Of a stretch of 20,162 bases of DNA, positions 1 through 7,652 are shown piece by piece (position 1 is the stretch's first letter; every line of letters starts with the position of its first letter). The position numbers and the translations under genes were made by a program. The stretch is from Methanobacteriota archaeon (GTDB lineage Archaea > Methanobacteriota > Methanobacteria > Methanobacteriales > Methanobacteriaceae): positions 1-20,162 of the forward strand of contig JAEZKE010000066.1 in NCBI GenBank assembly GCA_023436175.1, in the 5' to 3' direction. The notes below the pieces were generated by a model. It was given only the letters and a program-made list of their open reading frames with translations. It did no database searches and was not told where the DNA came from.

Positions 1-1251
1 TATCAGTACTTTTTTGCCCCTAATCACTGTATCATCCTTTGTTAATCTCCGTAGTGTTTCCTGTATTTCTATAAGTTTAGTTTGGCCATTTCCACCTATA
101 AATATATTTTTACATTTTTCACTGCATTCCACTGCAAAGTCTACAACGTCCGCCGTACTTTCTATTATTTTAACGGTTCCATCATAACCTTCATTTTTTA
201 GTTTTTCAAATGCAATATCAGTTGTATTATCTAATCCTGGAAATAGAATTATAGTTTCAGGATTAGCTTTAACTACTTCCTTTAAAATTTCATATCTGCA
301 GGTTTCATTTTTTCGGGGCGTACCAATTATGGCCACATCAAATTTTAACTCATTAAGTACTGCTGCAGTTGCATCAACATTATCTGTTTTTCCAACCACA
401 AAATTACATCCGGATAAATTCAAGGTTTCTGATCTTCCATTAACACCTCTAAATTCACCTAACGCATCGTCAATATCGTTTTGTGGAATCTCTAAAAATT
501 GGGCAACTTTTTCAGCTGCCGCTGCATTCTGAAGGTTAAATTTACCGAACAATTTAAGATCCCTATGCCCATTTCCAAAAAAGAACGTTTCGGCAGGAAA
601 ATCTTTAATTCCTGATAAGAATTCATCTTGTTCGTTTAATATAGCTGTTTTACCCTTTAAAAATCTACTTAACGAGTTTCTGTAGTTCTCAAGAGAATTA
701 TGGAAATCCATGTGATCATGTCCTATATTGGTTACAACTACCAAATCAAAATCAAATGCATAAGAACAAAAATCAAGGGTCATATCACAAACTTCAACTA
801 TCAAAATGTCACATTTTTGTTTAGAGGTTTCTAATATAAGTTTTGTATATCCTCCAAATCCTCCACCAGCATTTCCACCAATAAGCACATTAAAACCTGC
901 TTTTTCAAGTATCTCTTTAATCATGAAGCAGGTAGTTGTTTTACCATTGGTTCCTGTTACGCCTATTGTAAAAATAGATTTATGATCTGCTAAAATATCA
1001 GATAAAGATTTTTTACGAGATCTTATTTTTTCACCTATCTTGCTACTCCACAAGCTTGGACTTAAAACAACTGCATCTGCAGAATTTATCTTATCAAAAT
1101 CATGATATCCAAGATCAAGATCTATAGCAGAGTTATAATTTAGTTCCACGTTTTTTTGCATATCAGAAGCATAAACTTTATATCCATAATTAATAAGGGA
1201 CTTAACAGCTTTTTTACCTTCTGTTCCCAATCCGACCACTGCAACTTTCAT
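1..1251 (-). CDS. cfbE: Mur ligase family protein, probably coenzyme F430 synthetase CfbE (3' end outside window)
   Basis: The reading frame is open from an ATG at 1251 to the left edge, so 417 residues are visible and the C-terminus is missing. The N-terminus is a MurD-like Rossmann start (MKVAVVGLGTEG). The ATP-binding P-loop GVTGTNGKTTT lies at residues 97-107, and the Mur ligase central-domain motif TNIGHDHMDFH at about 174-184. A Mur C-terminal domain follows. Mur ligases join an amine to a carboxylate using ATP. In methanogens they act either in pseudomurein peptide synthesis or, as CfbE, in closing the last ring of the nickel cofactor F430. I prefer CfbE because of the short MurD-like layout and the divergent hypD neighbour, but that choice is inference. 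The alternative is a pseudomurein ligase. A weak GGTAGGT lies 3 nt before the ATG, and a TATA-like box on this strand lies at about 1289-1303. Confidence 0.8.
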   Translation of the reverse strand, partial: MKVAVVGLGTEGKKAVKSLINYGYKVYASDMQKNVELNYNSAIDLDLGYHDFDKINSADAVVLSPSLWSSKIGEKIRSRKKSLSDILADHKSIFTIGVTGTNGKTTTCFMIKEILEKAGFNVLIGGNAGGGFGGYTKLILETSKQKCDILIVEVCDMTLDFCSYAFDFDLVVVTNIGHDHMDFHNSLENYRNSLSRFLKGKTAILNEQDEFLSGIKDFPAETFFFGNGHRDLKLFGKFNLQNAAAAEKVAQFLEIPQNDIDDALGEFRGVNGRSETLNLSGCNFVVGKTDNVDATAAVLNELKFDVAIIGTPRKNETCRYEILKEVVKANPETIILFPGLDNTTDIAFEKLKNEGYDGTVKIIESTADVVDFAVECSEKCKNIFIGGNGQTKLIEIQETLRRLTKDDTVIRGKKVLI

Positions 1252-1953
1252 ATTACCTACCGATATTTATAATCCTAAAGGTTATTATGACTATTTAAAA
1301 ATGGCTTTTAAAATAATTTAAATAGTATAGATATTTAATTGTAACGCTTGAATTTCTCCGAGCTCTGTAAATTGAAAACAGTTGATCCCGTTGATTCATA
1401 AATAAGTACCTATTTTTATTATTAAAACTTAATTTACCTATAGAAAGCCATAAGATCATTTTCGATATTAGTTACCTCAAACAGCCATATTTACTTTTTT
1501 GTATTAATTTTTTTGTTATTTATAATAATAAATTTTTTGATAATTTTACTATTCAACTAATCTGATCTATACAGACTAGAATAATCAATTTGTATTTATT
1601 ACAATCATATATAAATGATTTTTAATTAATATTATTTGATAAATATGTCCTAAATATAAAATTAATGAAATGAAACTGCTATATTCCCACATAATTAATT
1701 TCAAATAATGAAGGTTTTCTATTTCATTAAATACCCATAGACGCCGTATTAAAATTCAATAAAAATAATAAATCAGCAATTATATAACAATGTATTAACA
1801 ATATATGAACAATAAACTAATTGTTTAATTTAAAGTTATTGACTAATAAATATCCTTAAATTTACCCGTTTAATATTCAAAGGATTTAATGAGTATAACT
1901 ACACAAAAGATGATTTAATACAATTAACAACGAAAAGAGATCAAGGTGACATC
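1252..1953. other. Gene-free AT-rich divergent intergenic region
   Basis: About 700 bp between the leftward Mur ligase gene and rightward hypD hold no convincing ORF, tRNA or hairpin array. It should contain both divergent promoters. TATA-like stretches occur near 1289-1303 (minus strand) and near 1777-1808 (plus strand, upstream of hypD). The GC-richer patch at about 1346-1395 (gagctctg, gttgatcccgttgattc) stands out but has no structure I can name. Confidence 0.5.
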
Positions 1954-3000
1954 ATGAAAAATCTATCCAAAGAAATAGTAGAACGCATTGAAAACATTTC
2001 AAGGCCCGTTAAAATAATGCACGTATGTGGTTCTCATGAACATACCATAATGCAACATGGAATAAGATCATTGATTCCAAAGGAAGTAGAAATAGTAGCA
2101 GGTCCAGGTTGTCCTGTTTGTTGTGTACCTTCAATAGAAGTTGATGAATGCCTGTATCTTGCACGGAAAGGCGTTACCATTACAACATTTGGAGATATGT
2201 TAAGGGTTCCCGGAACAACCGGGACATTAGCAGATGCAAAAGCGGAAGGTGCTGATGTAAGAATAGTTTATGGAATAAACAATGCAGTTGAAATTGCAGA
2301 AAAGATTGATAACGATGTCGTATTTATGGCAGCCGGTTTTGAAACCACTGCACCTACCACTGCAGCAGAAATAGTTTCAGGACTTCCAAAGAATCTTTCA
2401 ATTTTATCCTGTCACAGATTAATACCTCCTGCACTCAAATTTTTAATTGAATCCGGAGAAGTGAACTTAAATGCACTTATAGAACCCGGTCATGTTTCAA
2501 CAATAATAGGAACAAAACCTTATGAAATATTTTCTAAAAAATATGGCATCCCTCAAGTTGTAGCAGGATTTAATCCATTTGACATTCTTATTGCAATTTA
2601 TATGATATTAAAACAGATGGATGAAGGTAAAGCAGAAATTCAAAATGAATACAAACGAGCCGTTAGAGAAGAAGGAAATATAAAGGCTCAAAAGCTTATG
2701 GATGAGGTTTTCTACATTAAAGATAAAGAATGGAGAGGTTTTCCAGAGATTCCTAATTCTACCTATGAAATAAAGGATGAATTTGTAGATTCTAATGCAA
2801 GGGAACGGTTCGATATTCAGGTAGAACAGGGTGAAAAAGTTCCAACAGGTTGCATATGCGGTCCAATTTTAAGAGGAATTGCAAGGCCTGAAGAATGTAA
2901 ACTCTTTAGAACCAAGTGTAATCCTATGAACCCAATTGGAGCATGTATGGTCAGTAAAGAAGGAACATGCAACATAGCATTTAGATATGGATCACTTTAA
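1954..3000 (+). CDS. hypD: Hydrogenase maturation protein HypD
   Basis: HypD works with HypC and HypE to assemble the Fe(CN)2CO group of NiFe hydrogenases in the cytoplasm. At 348 residues it has the normal length. Family signatures are all present: CGSHEHT with C25; GPGCPVCCVP at residues 50-59; GFETTAPTT; SCHRLIPPAL; EPGHVSTIIG; and VAGFNPFDIL. The C-terminal cysteine-rich region carries the 4Fe-4S ligands (cysteines at about 300, 302, 315, 322, 331 and 339). The start is fixed by a strong ribosome binding site AAGGTGA five bases before the ATG. No other hyp gene is adjacent. The divergent neighbour is a probable F430 ligase, so both flanking genes belong to nickel-enzyme cofactor assembly, although they are unlikely to share a transcript. 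Confidence 0.97.
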   Translation: MKNLSKEIVERIENISRPVKIMHVCGSHEHTIMQHGIRSLIPKEVEIVAGPGCPVCCVPSIEVDECLYLARKGVTITTFGDMLRVPGTTGTLADAKAEGADVRIVYGINNAVEIAEKIDNDVVFMAAGFETTAPTTAAEIVSGLPKNLSILSCHRLIPPALKFLIESGEVNLNALIEPGHVSTIIGTKPYEIFSKKYGIPQVVAGFNPFDILIAIYMILKQMDEGKAEIQNEYKRAVREEGNIKAQKLMDEVFYIKDKEWRGFPEIPNSTYEIKDEFVDSNARERFDIQVEQGEKVPTGCICGPILRGIARPEECKLFRTKCNPMNPIGACMVSKEGTCNIAFRYGSL

Positions 3001-3084
3001 TTCCAGTTTTAAATAGCCGAAAATCCCTAATTGTAATTTCAAAGAGCCAGTATATGAAAAAAATAACATTTTCAGTATGGCCCC

Positions 3085-3100
3085 AATATATTTTTAAATA
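3085..3100 (+). promoter_or_regulatory. Probable TATA box of phosphoglycolate phosphatase gene
   Basis: The AT stretch aatatatttttaaata sits about 25-30 bp before the ATG at 3119. That distance predicts transcription starting at or just before the start codon, a leaderless message. In that case the GGAG at 3104-3107 would not be in the mRNA. Confidence 0.45.
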
Positions 3101-3118
3101 ATTGGAGTAATGTCGTTA

Positions 3119-3787
3119 ATGAAAGCAATTGCTGTAGACATAGATGGTACAATTACTGATAAAAATCGGAAGATATGTGTAAATGCGATAAAGGCACTGC
3201 GAAAAGCAGAAGAAAAAGGTTATCCTGTTATATTAGTAACCGGAAATGTACTCTGCACAGCGAAGATGGTGTCTATAATGTTAGGTACCTCTGGTGGTAT
3301 AGTATGTGAAAATGGTGGGGCTGTATATACCACAAAAAGAAATTTAGTTCTCGGCGATATTGAAAAATGCAGACATGCCTATGAATTTTTGAAATCACAA
3401 CAGAAGGTGACAAAAACAGAATTTTCAGATCTTAGATTATCTGAAATTGCAATAAAGCGTGAAATTGACGTAGATATTGTAAAGGATACTGTAAAAAACT
3501 TTGATGTTGAGGTATATGACACTAAATTTGCAATACACATTACAGATCCTTTAGTTAATAAAGGAAAATCACTTAAAATCGTTGCAAAAGATATGGGAAT
3601 CACCACTGATGAAATACTCGCAATAGGCGACAGCGAAAACGATCTTGAATTTTTAGAAGTTGCAGGATTCAAAGTTGCTGTTTCAAATGCCGATGAAGAA
3701 CTTAAAGAAAATACTGATTATGTAACAAAAAAAGCCTATGGTGATGGGGCTGCAGAAGCAATTGAAAAATTCATTTTAAATAAATAA
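3119..3787 (+). CDS. Phosphoglycolate phosphatase, archaeal HAD-type
   Basis: This is a HAD-superfamily hydrolase of the archaeal phosphoglycolate phosphatase group, which dephosphorylates 2-phosphoglycolate. The protein opens with MKAIAVDIDGTITD, giving the nucleophile D7 and acid D9 of HAD motif I. Motif II is VTGN near residue 41, motif III the lysine in NKGKS (K148), and motif IV GDSEND at 170-175. A C2-type cap lies between. An in-frame ATG nine bases upstream (3110) would add MSL. I prefer 3119 because the family begins directly with the MKAIAVDIDGT-like strand, and because the TATA position predicts a start near 3117. Length is 222 residues, normal for the family. The TldE gene starts 87 bp downstream and may be cotranscribed. 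An 8 bp all-AT inverted repeat (3782-3789 with 3798-3805) follows the stop. Confidence 0.92.
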   Translation: MKAIAVDIDGTITDKNRKICVNAIKALRKAEEKGYPVILVTGNVLCTAKMVSIMLGTSGGIVCENGGAVYTTKRNLVLGDIEKCRHAYEFLKSQQKVTKTEFSDLRLSEIAIKREIDVDIVKDTVKNFDVEVYDTKFAIHITDPLVNKGKSLKIVAKDMGITTDEILAIGDSENDLEFLEVAGFKVAVSNADEELKENTDYVTKKAYGDGAAEAIEKFILNK

Positions 3788-3804
3788 TTTAATGTTTAAT
3801 TATT

Positions 3805-3902
3805 TAGAGGTTAATGATAAATACTGCAAAACATGCATTATTAATACATTACCCTATAAAACTGGAGGTTTTAAATGATAAATACTGCAGAACATGCATT
3901 AA
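3805..3902 (+). repeat. Duplicated start region of the tldE gene, with a small upstream ORF
   Basis: The ribosome binding site and first nine codons of the following gene occur twice, 61 bp apart (ATG at 3814 and at 3875). Both copies share gaggtt, then AATGATAAATACTGCA, and continue to gcatta with one mismatch and a 3-nt indel. The upstream ATG opens a 36-codon frame ending at 3922-3924. It is out of frame with, and overlaps, the true gene start. Confidence 0.85.
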
Positions 3903-5176
3903 ATCTTGCTTTAAAGGATTCTGACTATGCAGAAGTTTATATAGAAAGGGAAAAAAGTATTGATGTAGACATCCAGAGAAATGAAATTAGTTTTGCAAAA
4001 GAAGAAATTACCTACGGAATAAGTGTAAGAGTGATTTTAGAAGGAAAAATGGGCTTTTCTTATACAACTAATATTGATAAAATTGATGAAACAGCAAAAA
4101 ATGCAATATTCAATGCAAAATCAAACATCGCGGATGAATATTTCAACTTTGCCCAAGAATCCAAATACAGTCAAGTTAAAGGCACCTATGATAAAAAAAA
4201 TGAATCAATGGATATTGAAAGTTCCATAGATTTTGCAAAAACTATGATAAATACAGTCGAAGAGGAAAAATGTGAACCAACCTCTGGAGGATTTTCTGCA
4301 GGAAAAACAGAGAGTTTAATTTTAAACTCAAACAGTGTAAACTGTAAAGAAATAGGAACATCATTTTCAGGGTTTATAGCAGTGAATGCCGAGGAAAATG
4401 GAGAGATATCCACAGCATATGAAGGTGACTCATCAAGACTCTTTGATATCAATCCAGAGTGGATTGCAGATAATGCGTGTCAGATTGCCAAAAATTCTTT
4501 AAATGGCAAACCTGTAGAAACAAAAGATACTAATGTTTTACTTGACTATCGCGCAGCCGCAGGTCTTCTTGGAACATTTGTCGGCGCCATTAACGCAGAT
4601 AATGTCCAGAGAGGTAGATCTATTTTTGCAGATAAAATAGGAGAGGAAGTTGTTTCGCATTCATTAAGTATCTATGATGATGGTACATTTGAGGGAGGGC
4701 TTGCTTCTTCAATAAGTGATGGAGAAGGAACTCCTACCCAAAAAACTGCCGTAATTCAGGATGGAATTCTAAAAAGTTTCATATATGATATATACACATC
4801 AAAAAAAGGAAATACAGAAAGTACAGGTAATGGTATGCGGTCTTCCTTTGCAGATATGCCTTCAGTAGGTTTAAGTAATTTTGTTCTTGAGTTTGATGAT
4901 ACTCTTGAAATTCCTGATATTAAAGAAGGAATACTTGTAACAGATGTGTTAGGTGCACATACAGCCAACCCAATCTCAGGAGACTTTTCAGTTGAGGCCA
5001 ACAATGCATTTAAAATAGAAAATGGAGAGATCAGTTACCCCGTTAAAAAAGCCATGTTATCTGGAAATATATTTGATGTTATGAAAAATGCATCAAGCGG
5101 TTCTAAAGAAACCCGGCAACGCGGACCTTTTATTATCCCCCGTATTCTGGCCCCAAATTTAAGGGTTGTAGGTTAA
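3875..5176 (+). CDS. TldE/PmbA-type protein (TldD/PmbA family)
   Basis: This is a 433-residue member of the TldD/PmbA (modulator of DNA gyrase) family. In the known two-subunit TldD/TldE peptidase the TldD chain carries a zinc-binding HExxxH and TldE lacks it. Here no HExxxH is present; the equivalent stretch reads LLDYRAAAGLLGTFVGAI, so this is the TldE/PmbA subunit type. Other family features are SISDGEGTPTQKTAVIQDG and the C-terminal GDFSVEANNAFKIENGEI with a FIIPRILAPN-like end. The start has GGAGGT six bases before the ATG. No TldD partner lies in the window. The start region is duplicated 61 bp upstream, which creates an overlapping short upstream frame that could affect initiation. The native peptide substrate in this organism is unknown. 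Confidence 0.9.
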   Translation: MINTAEHALNLALKDSDYAEVYIEREKSIDVDIQRNEISFAKEEITYGISVRVILEGKMGFSYTTNIDKIDETAKNAIFNAKSNIADEYFNFAQESKYSQVKGTYDKKNESMDIESSIDFAKTMINTVEEEKCEPTSGGFSAGKTESLILNSNSVNCKEIGTSFSGFIAVNAEENGEISTAYEGDSSRLFDINPEWIADNACQIAKNSLNGKPVETKDTNVLLDYRAAAGLLGTFVGAINADNVQRGRSIFADKIGEEVVSHSLSIYDDGTFEGGLASSISDGEGTPTQKTAVIQDGILKSFIYDIYTSKKGNTESTGNGMRSSFADMPSVGLSNFVLEFDDTLEIPDIKEGILVTDVLGAHTANPISGDFSVEANNAFKIENGEISYPVKKAMLSGNIFDVMKNASSGSKETRQRGPFIIPRILAPNLRVVG

Positions 5177-5307
5177 GTTACTTTTATTTCTATATTTAGT
5201 AAAGATTTGGAATTGACCAAATCTACACTCATTTTTTAAAAATCAGTTACCACTTAAAATAAAAAGAAAAGATTTAATTTTAGAGATACTGATTTAAATT
5301 CAATTAT

Positions 5308-5664
5308 TCATGATCTAAGTGGCCTATAACTTTCAGTGAGTACTTTACTTTTAACATGGGACGATTCTTCCTTAACTACAGGTATTTCCTCGTCATTAAG
5401 ATATAGATTTAATTTAATCATTCCTCTAGGTTTTACAGGACCTACAACAATATCTGATCTTCTATCTATTCCTGTAAATCGTAGATGAGTAGCTTCATTC
5501 TCATTCACAGTATTGCCTTTTTCATCCTCATATCCAACATCCTGCCCTGTATATGTTGAAGGAATACGGACTTCCGAAGCAGGTATATCTTTAGGTACTT
5601 TTACATCTTCCGGTATTGGAATCAATTCAATTCGGGGTAACTTTTTCCATTCTTCCTTCGGCAA
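5308..5664 (-). CDS. Hypothetical protein, 118 residues
   Basis: I do not recognise a family. The frame starts at TTG (5664) with GGTGAT five bases upstream, a good archaeal ribosome binding site, and no better ATG is available. The N-terminal 40 residues are rich in proline alternating with charged residues (LPRIELIPIPEDVKVPKDIP). The rest looks beta-rich and hydrophilic (RRSDIVVGPVKPRGMIKLNL). There is no signal peptide, membrane segment or cysteine. It lies 25 bp downstream of the 99-residue gene and is probably cotranscribed with it. It is convergent with the TldE-type gene. Coding is supported by the ribosome binding site, the operon spacing and ordinary amino-acid composition. Confidence 0.75.
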   Translation of the reverse strand: MPKEEWKKLPRIELIPIPEDVKVPKDIPASEVRIPSTYTGQDVGYEDEKGNTVNENEATHLRFTGIDRRSDIVVGPVKPRGMIKLNLYLNDEEIPVVKEESSHVKSKVLTESYRPLRS

Positions 5665-5689
5665 ATTATCACCGCCAATATAATTGAAA

Positions 5690-5989
5690 CTATCTTTTAT
5701 TTAATTTATGGATTAATTCATCCTTATTTTTAACCTCAAATGTGTATGTACGTCCAAAAAATGGTTCAGCGAATTTTTTAGATTCTTCAGAAACTTTCAT
5801 CACATGTTTCAGGGGAGATTTTTTCATGGTTCCTTCAGGATATACAATGTTGTTTTCAAACCATTCTGCGTCTTCTTCGTTTTTAAATTCCACAATTATG
5901 GCTATCTTCTGGTCAATTAGCCTGCATTCACTGCAGTTATCCTGAAAAGCATTTTTTATTTCTTCAAACTGTTCTGTCATAATGATCAT
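5690..5989 (-). CDS. Hypothetical protein, 99 residues
   Basis: I do not recognise a family. It is a small soluble acidic-basic protein with a CSEC pair (C19 and C22). The pattern is compatible with an alpha/beta fold: an amphipathic helix, then the strand KIAIIVEFKN, then a helix with EEDAEWFENN. A second strand, RTYTFEVKN, lies near the C-terminus. Two starts are possible, ATG at 5989 (MIIMTEQ) or ATG at 5980 (MTEQ); neither has a clear ribosome binding site. It is first in a two-gene minus-strand unit and is transcribed divergently from the radical SAM gene, apparently from a shared TATA region at 6027-6037. Confidence 0.75.
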   Translation of the reverse strand: MIIMTEQFEEIKNAFQDNCSECRLIDQKIAIIVEFKNEEDAEWFENNIVYPEGTMKKSPLKHVMKVSEESKKFAEPFFGRTYTFEVKNKDELIHKLNKR

Positions 5990-6026
5990 TTATTATTATA
6001 TTTAACTTAGTTAATACTTTTGAACT

Positions 6027-6037
6027 AAATATATAAT
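6027..6037. promoter_or_regulatory. TATA-like element shared by divergent genes
   Basis: AAATATATAAT reads as a TATA box in both directions. Its centre is 30 bp from the ATG at 6061 (plus strand), which has no ribosome binding site, so a leaderless message is predicted. It is about 42 bp from the ATG at 5989 on the minus strand. Confidence 0.5.
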
Positions 6038-6060
6038 CTTCAAAGCATAAAGTTAAATCA

Positions 6061-7080
6061 ATGAATAACATCATAAATGAACTTTCCACTTATTTTGAAA
6101 TTATGCTAAACAAGAGGCCATCAAGGGTCAAAGTAGCTTCAATGATAGAAGCGGGAAAAAGTGAAGATATTAACTCTCTTTGGAGAGAACATGAGCGTAT
6201 TCACAGTGAATTTATAAGAATATTTGATACAATATCATTTAATGGCCTGAAAAAGCCTGGTTTTTCTTATCTTGATTTAAAAATAAAAATTGCAGAAAAA
6301 ATATTTGAAAACTGTTATTTTTGTGAAATGAAATGCTACGCTAACAGAACCATAAATAAAGGCTTTTGTGGCGTTGGAAAACCAAAAATAGCGTCTGAAT
6401 TTGTACACACTGGCGAGGAAGTTCCACTTATACCCAGCCATACTATCTTTTTTACAGGCTGTAATTTTGAATGTATTTACTGTCAAAATTTTGACATAAG
6501 CCAGTTGCCAGGAGCAGGAGCAGAAATAAGCGAAAAAAGACTTGCAAAAATAATCGACAGAAGAAGAAAAGAAGGCTCACGGAATGTTAACTTCGTTGGA
6601 GGGGATCCAACTCCCAATTCACTCTATATTTTAAAGACCATGAAATTATGTAATGAAAATATCCCTGTAGTCTGGAACAGTAATTTTTACATGAGTAACG
6701 ATGCCATGAGGCTTCTTGATGGATTTGTTGACCTATTTTTAAGTGATTTTAAATATGGTCCAGAAGGATGTGCAAAAAAGCTTTCTAATGTTCCAAATTA
6801 CTGGAAAACTATAACAAGGAACCATAAAATGGCAAAAAATTCTGGAGATATGATCATAAGGCACCTTGTACTTCCAGGGCATGTTGAATGCTGCTCAAAG
6901 CCCATCTTAAAATGGATAAGGGATAATTTAGGAAAAAAAACTGTTGTAAATATTATGGGGCAGTATCGGCCAGTTTACAGGGCTTATAAATGTAAAGAAA
7001 TTACACGATATCCAAGCCACTCCGAGCTTGAAGAAGTGGTTAAATATGCAAGAAAGTTAGGTTTAATAAATTTAGCCTGA
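6061..7080 (+). CDS. Radical SAM protein, PflX / pyruvate-formate-lyase-activating-enzyme-like
   Basis: This is a radical S-adenosylmethionine enzyme of 339 residues. The SAM-cluster motif is CNFECIYC, with C134, C138 and C141. An N-terminal cysteine group (C85, C88, C92, C103 in CYFCEMKCYANRT...GFCGV) precedes it and is typical of the PflX-like (COG1313) group, where it may bind a further cluster. NVNFVGGDPTP follows as the GGE-like SAM-binding motif. The substrate is unknown and I assign none. The message is probably leaderless. A decayed copy of its 3' part lies downstream at about 9571-9783, because the tandem duplication of this region began inside this gene. Confidence 0.9.
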   Translation: MNNIINELSTYFEIMLNKRPSRVKVASMIEAGKSEDINSLWREHERIHSEFIRIFDTISFNGLKKPGFSYLDLKIKIAEKIFENCYFCEMKCYANRTINKGFCGVGKPKIASEFVHTGEEVPLIPSHTIFFTGCNFECIYCQNFDISQLPGAGAEISEKRLAKIIDRRRKEGSRNVNFVGGDPTPNSLYILKTMKLCNENIPVVWNSNFYMSNDAMRLLDGFVDLFLSDFKYGPEGCAKKLSNVPNYWKTITRNHKMAKNSGDMIIRHLVLPGHVECCSKPILKWIRDNLGKKTVVNIMGQYRPVYRAYKCKEITRYPSHSELEEVVKYARKLGLINLA

Positions 7081-7448
7081 ATATTCAGTTTTATCTTGTT
7101 TTTAGCAGGTTTATTTCTTATTAATACTAATTTATATATTTACAATTTTAGATTAACCCCATTTATGCCCCGGTTTGTATAAAGGTTTAATATTCAAAAA
7201 AAACAATGTTAATAATTAATTTATATAGAAACTAATTGATATTTATTTCCATTATGAATGTTGTGAACATAATAAATACCCATTATTTGATGAAAATAAA
7301 TGGAATTCTTAAAATAACAAATGACTCATTTTAACCTGAATAAAACGTTAAAAAAGTTTATTTAAGAATTATGATGTTAATGAATGAATTACAAAAGTAA
7401 TGAGTATAGTCTCTTTTGATAAACAATGTTTAAAATAAGCTAATTTAA

Positions 7449-7480
7449 GGAAAATAATAATTGAGAGAGTTCATCCCAAA
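7449..7480 (+). promoter_or_regulatory. Conserved upstream box, copy A
   Basis: These 32 bp are identical to 10275-10306 although the flanks have drifted. The core is GAGAGAGTTCATCCCAAA. The box ends exactly 85 bp before the TATA region in both copies. A regulator-binding site is an inference. Confidence 0.45.
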
Positions 7481-7565
7481 TATTCTATTTAGATAACCCC
7501 TTATCATGTCCCAAATTATAAAAAAGGCTCAAATCATACTTTTTTTCCAAATTAAAATCAAAATA

Positions 7566-7574
7566 TTTATATAA
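7566..7574 (+). promoter_or_regulatory. TATA box of transglutaminase gene A
   Basis: TTTATATAA matches TTTATATGG at the same place in copy B (10392-10400). Transcription is predicted to start about 25-30 bp downstream, near the conserved CTACCCATAG, giving a leader of about 55 nt. Confidence 0.6.
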
Positions 7575-7596
7575 TATGGAATATTAACTATTTTCT

Positions 7597-7636
7597 ACCC
7601 ATAGAAAGACCCTATTTAGTTTTTCGCATGATGGGT
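7597..7636 (+). promoter_or_regulatory. Leader hairpin before transglutaminase gene A
   Basis: The outer stem is ACCCAT (7597-7602) with ATGGGT (7631-7636). The inner stem is GAAAGAC (7604-7610) with GTTTTTC (7619-7625), with one G-U pair and an 8-nt loop. The ribosome binding site GGAGG follows 4 nt later. Copy B keeps the fold with a different sequence. Confidence 0.5.
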
Positions 7637-7652
7637 AATTGGAGGCGATATA

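Larger units (their letters stand above)
7081..7652. other. Intergenic region upstream of transglutaminase gene A
   Basis: This region has no gene. T-rich stretches right after the radical SAM stop (7088-7135) could end that transcript. The rest aligns with the region before transglutaminase gene B. It contains the conserved upstream box, the TATA box and the leader hairpin listed separately. Confidence 0.6.

Noticed and set aside
329..532. A 67-codon plus-strand frame
   Set aside because: It lies antisense within the long open frame of the Mur ligase gene, which has clear family motifs.
1714..1760. A further relative of the transglutaminase promoter/leader (attaaatacccatagac)
   Set aside because: Only a short ACCCATAG stretch matches. 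There is no matching stem, conserved box or TATA spacing, so chance is enough to explain it.
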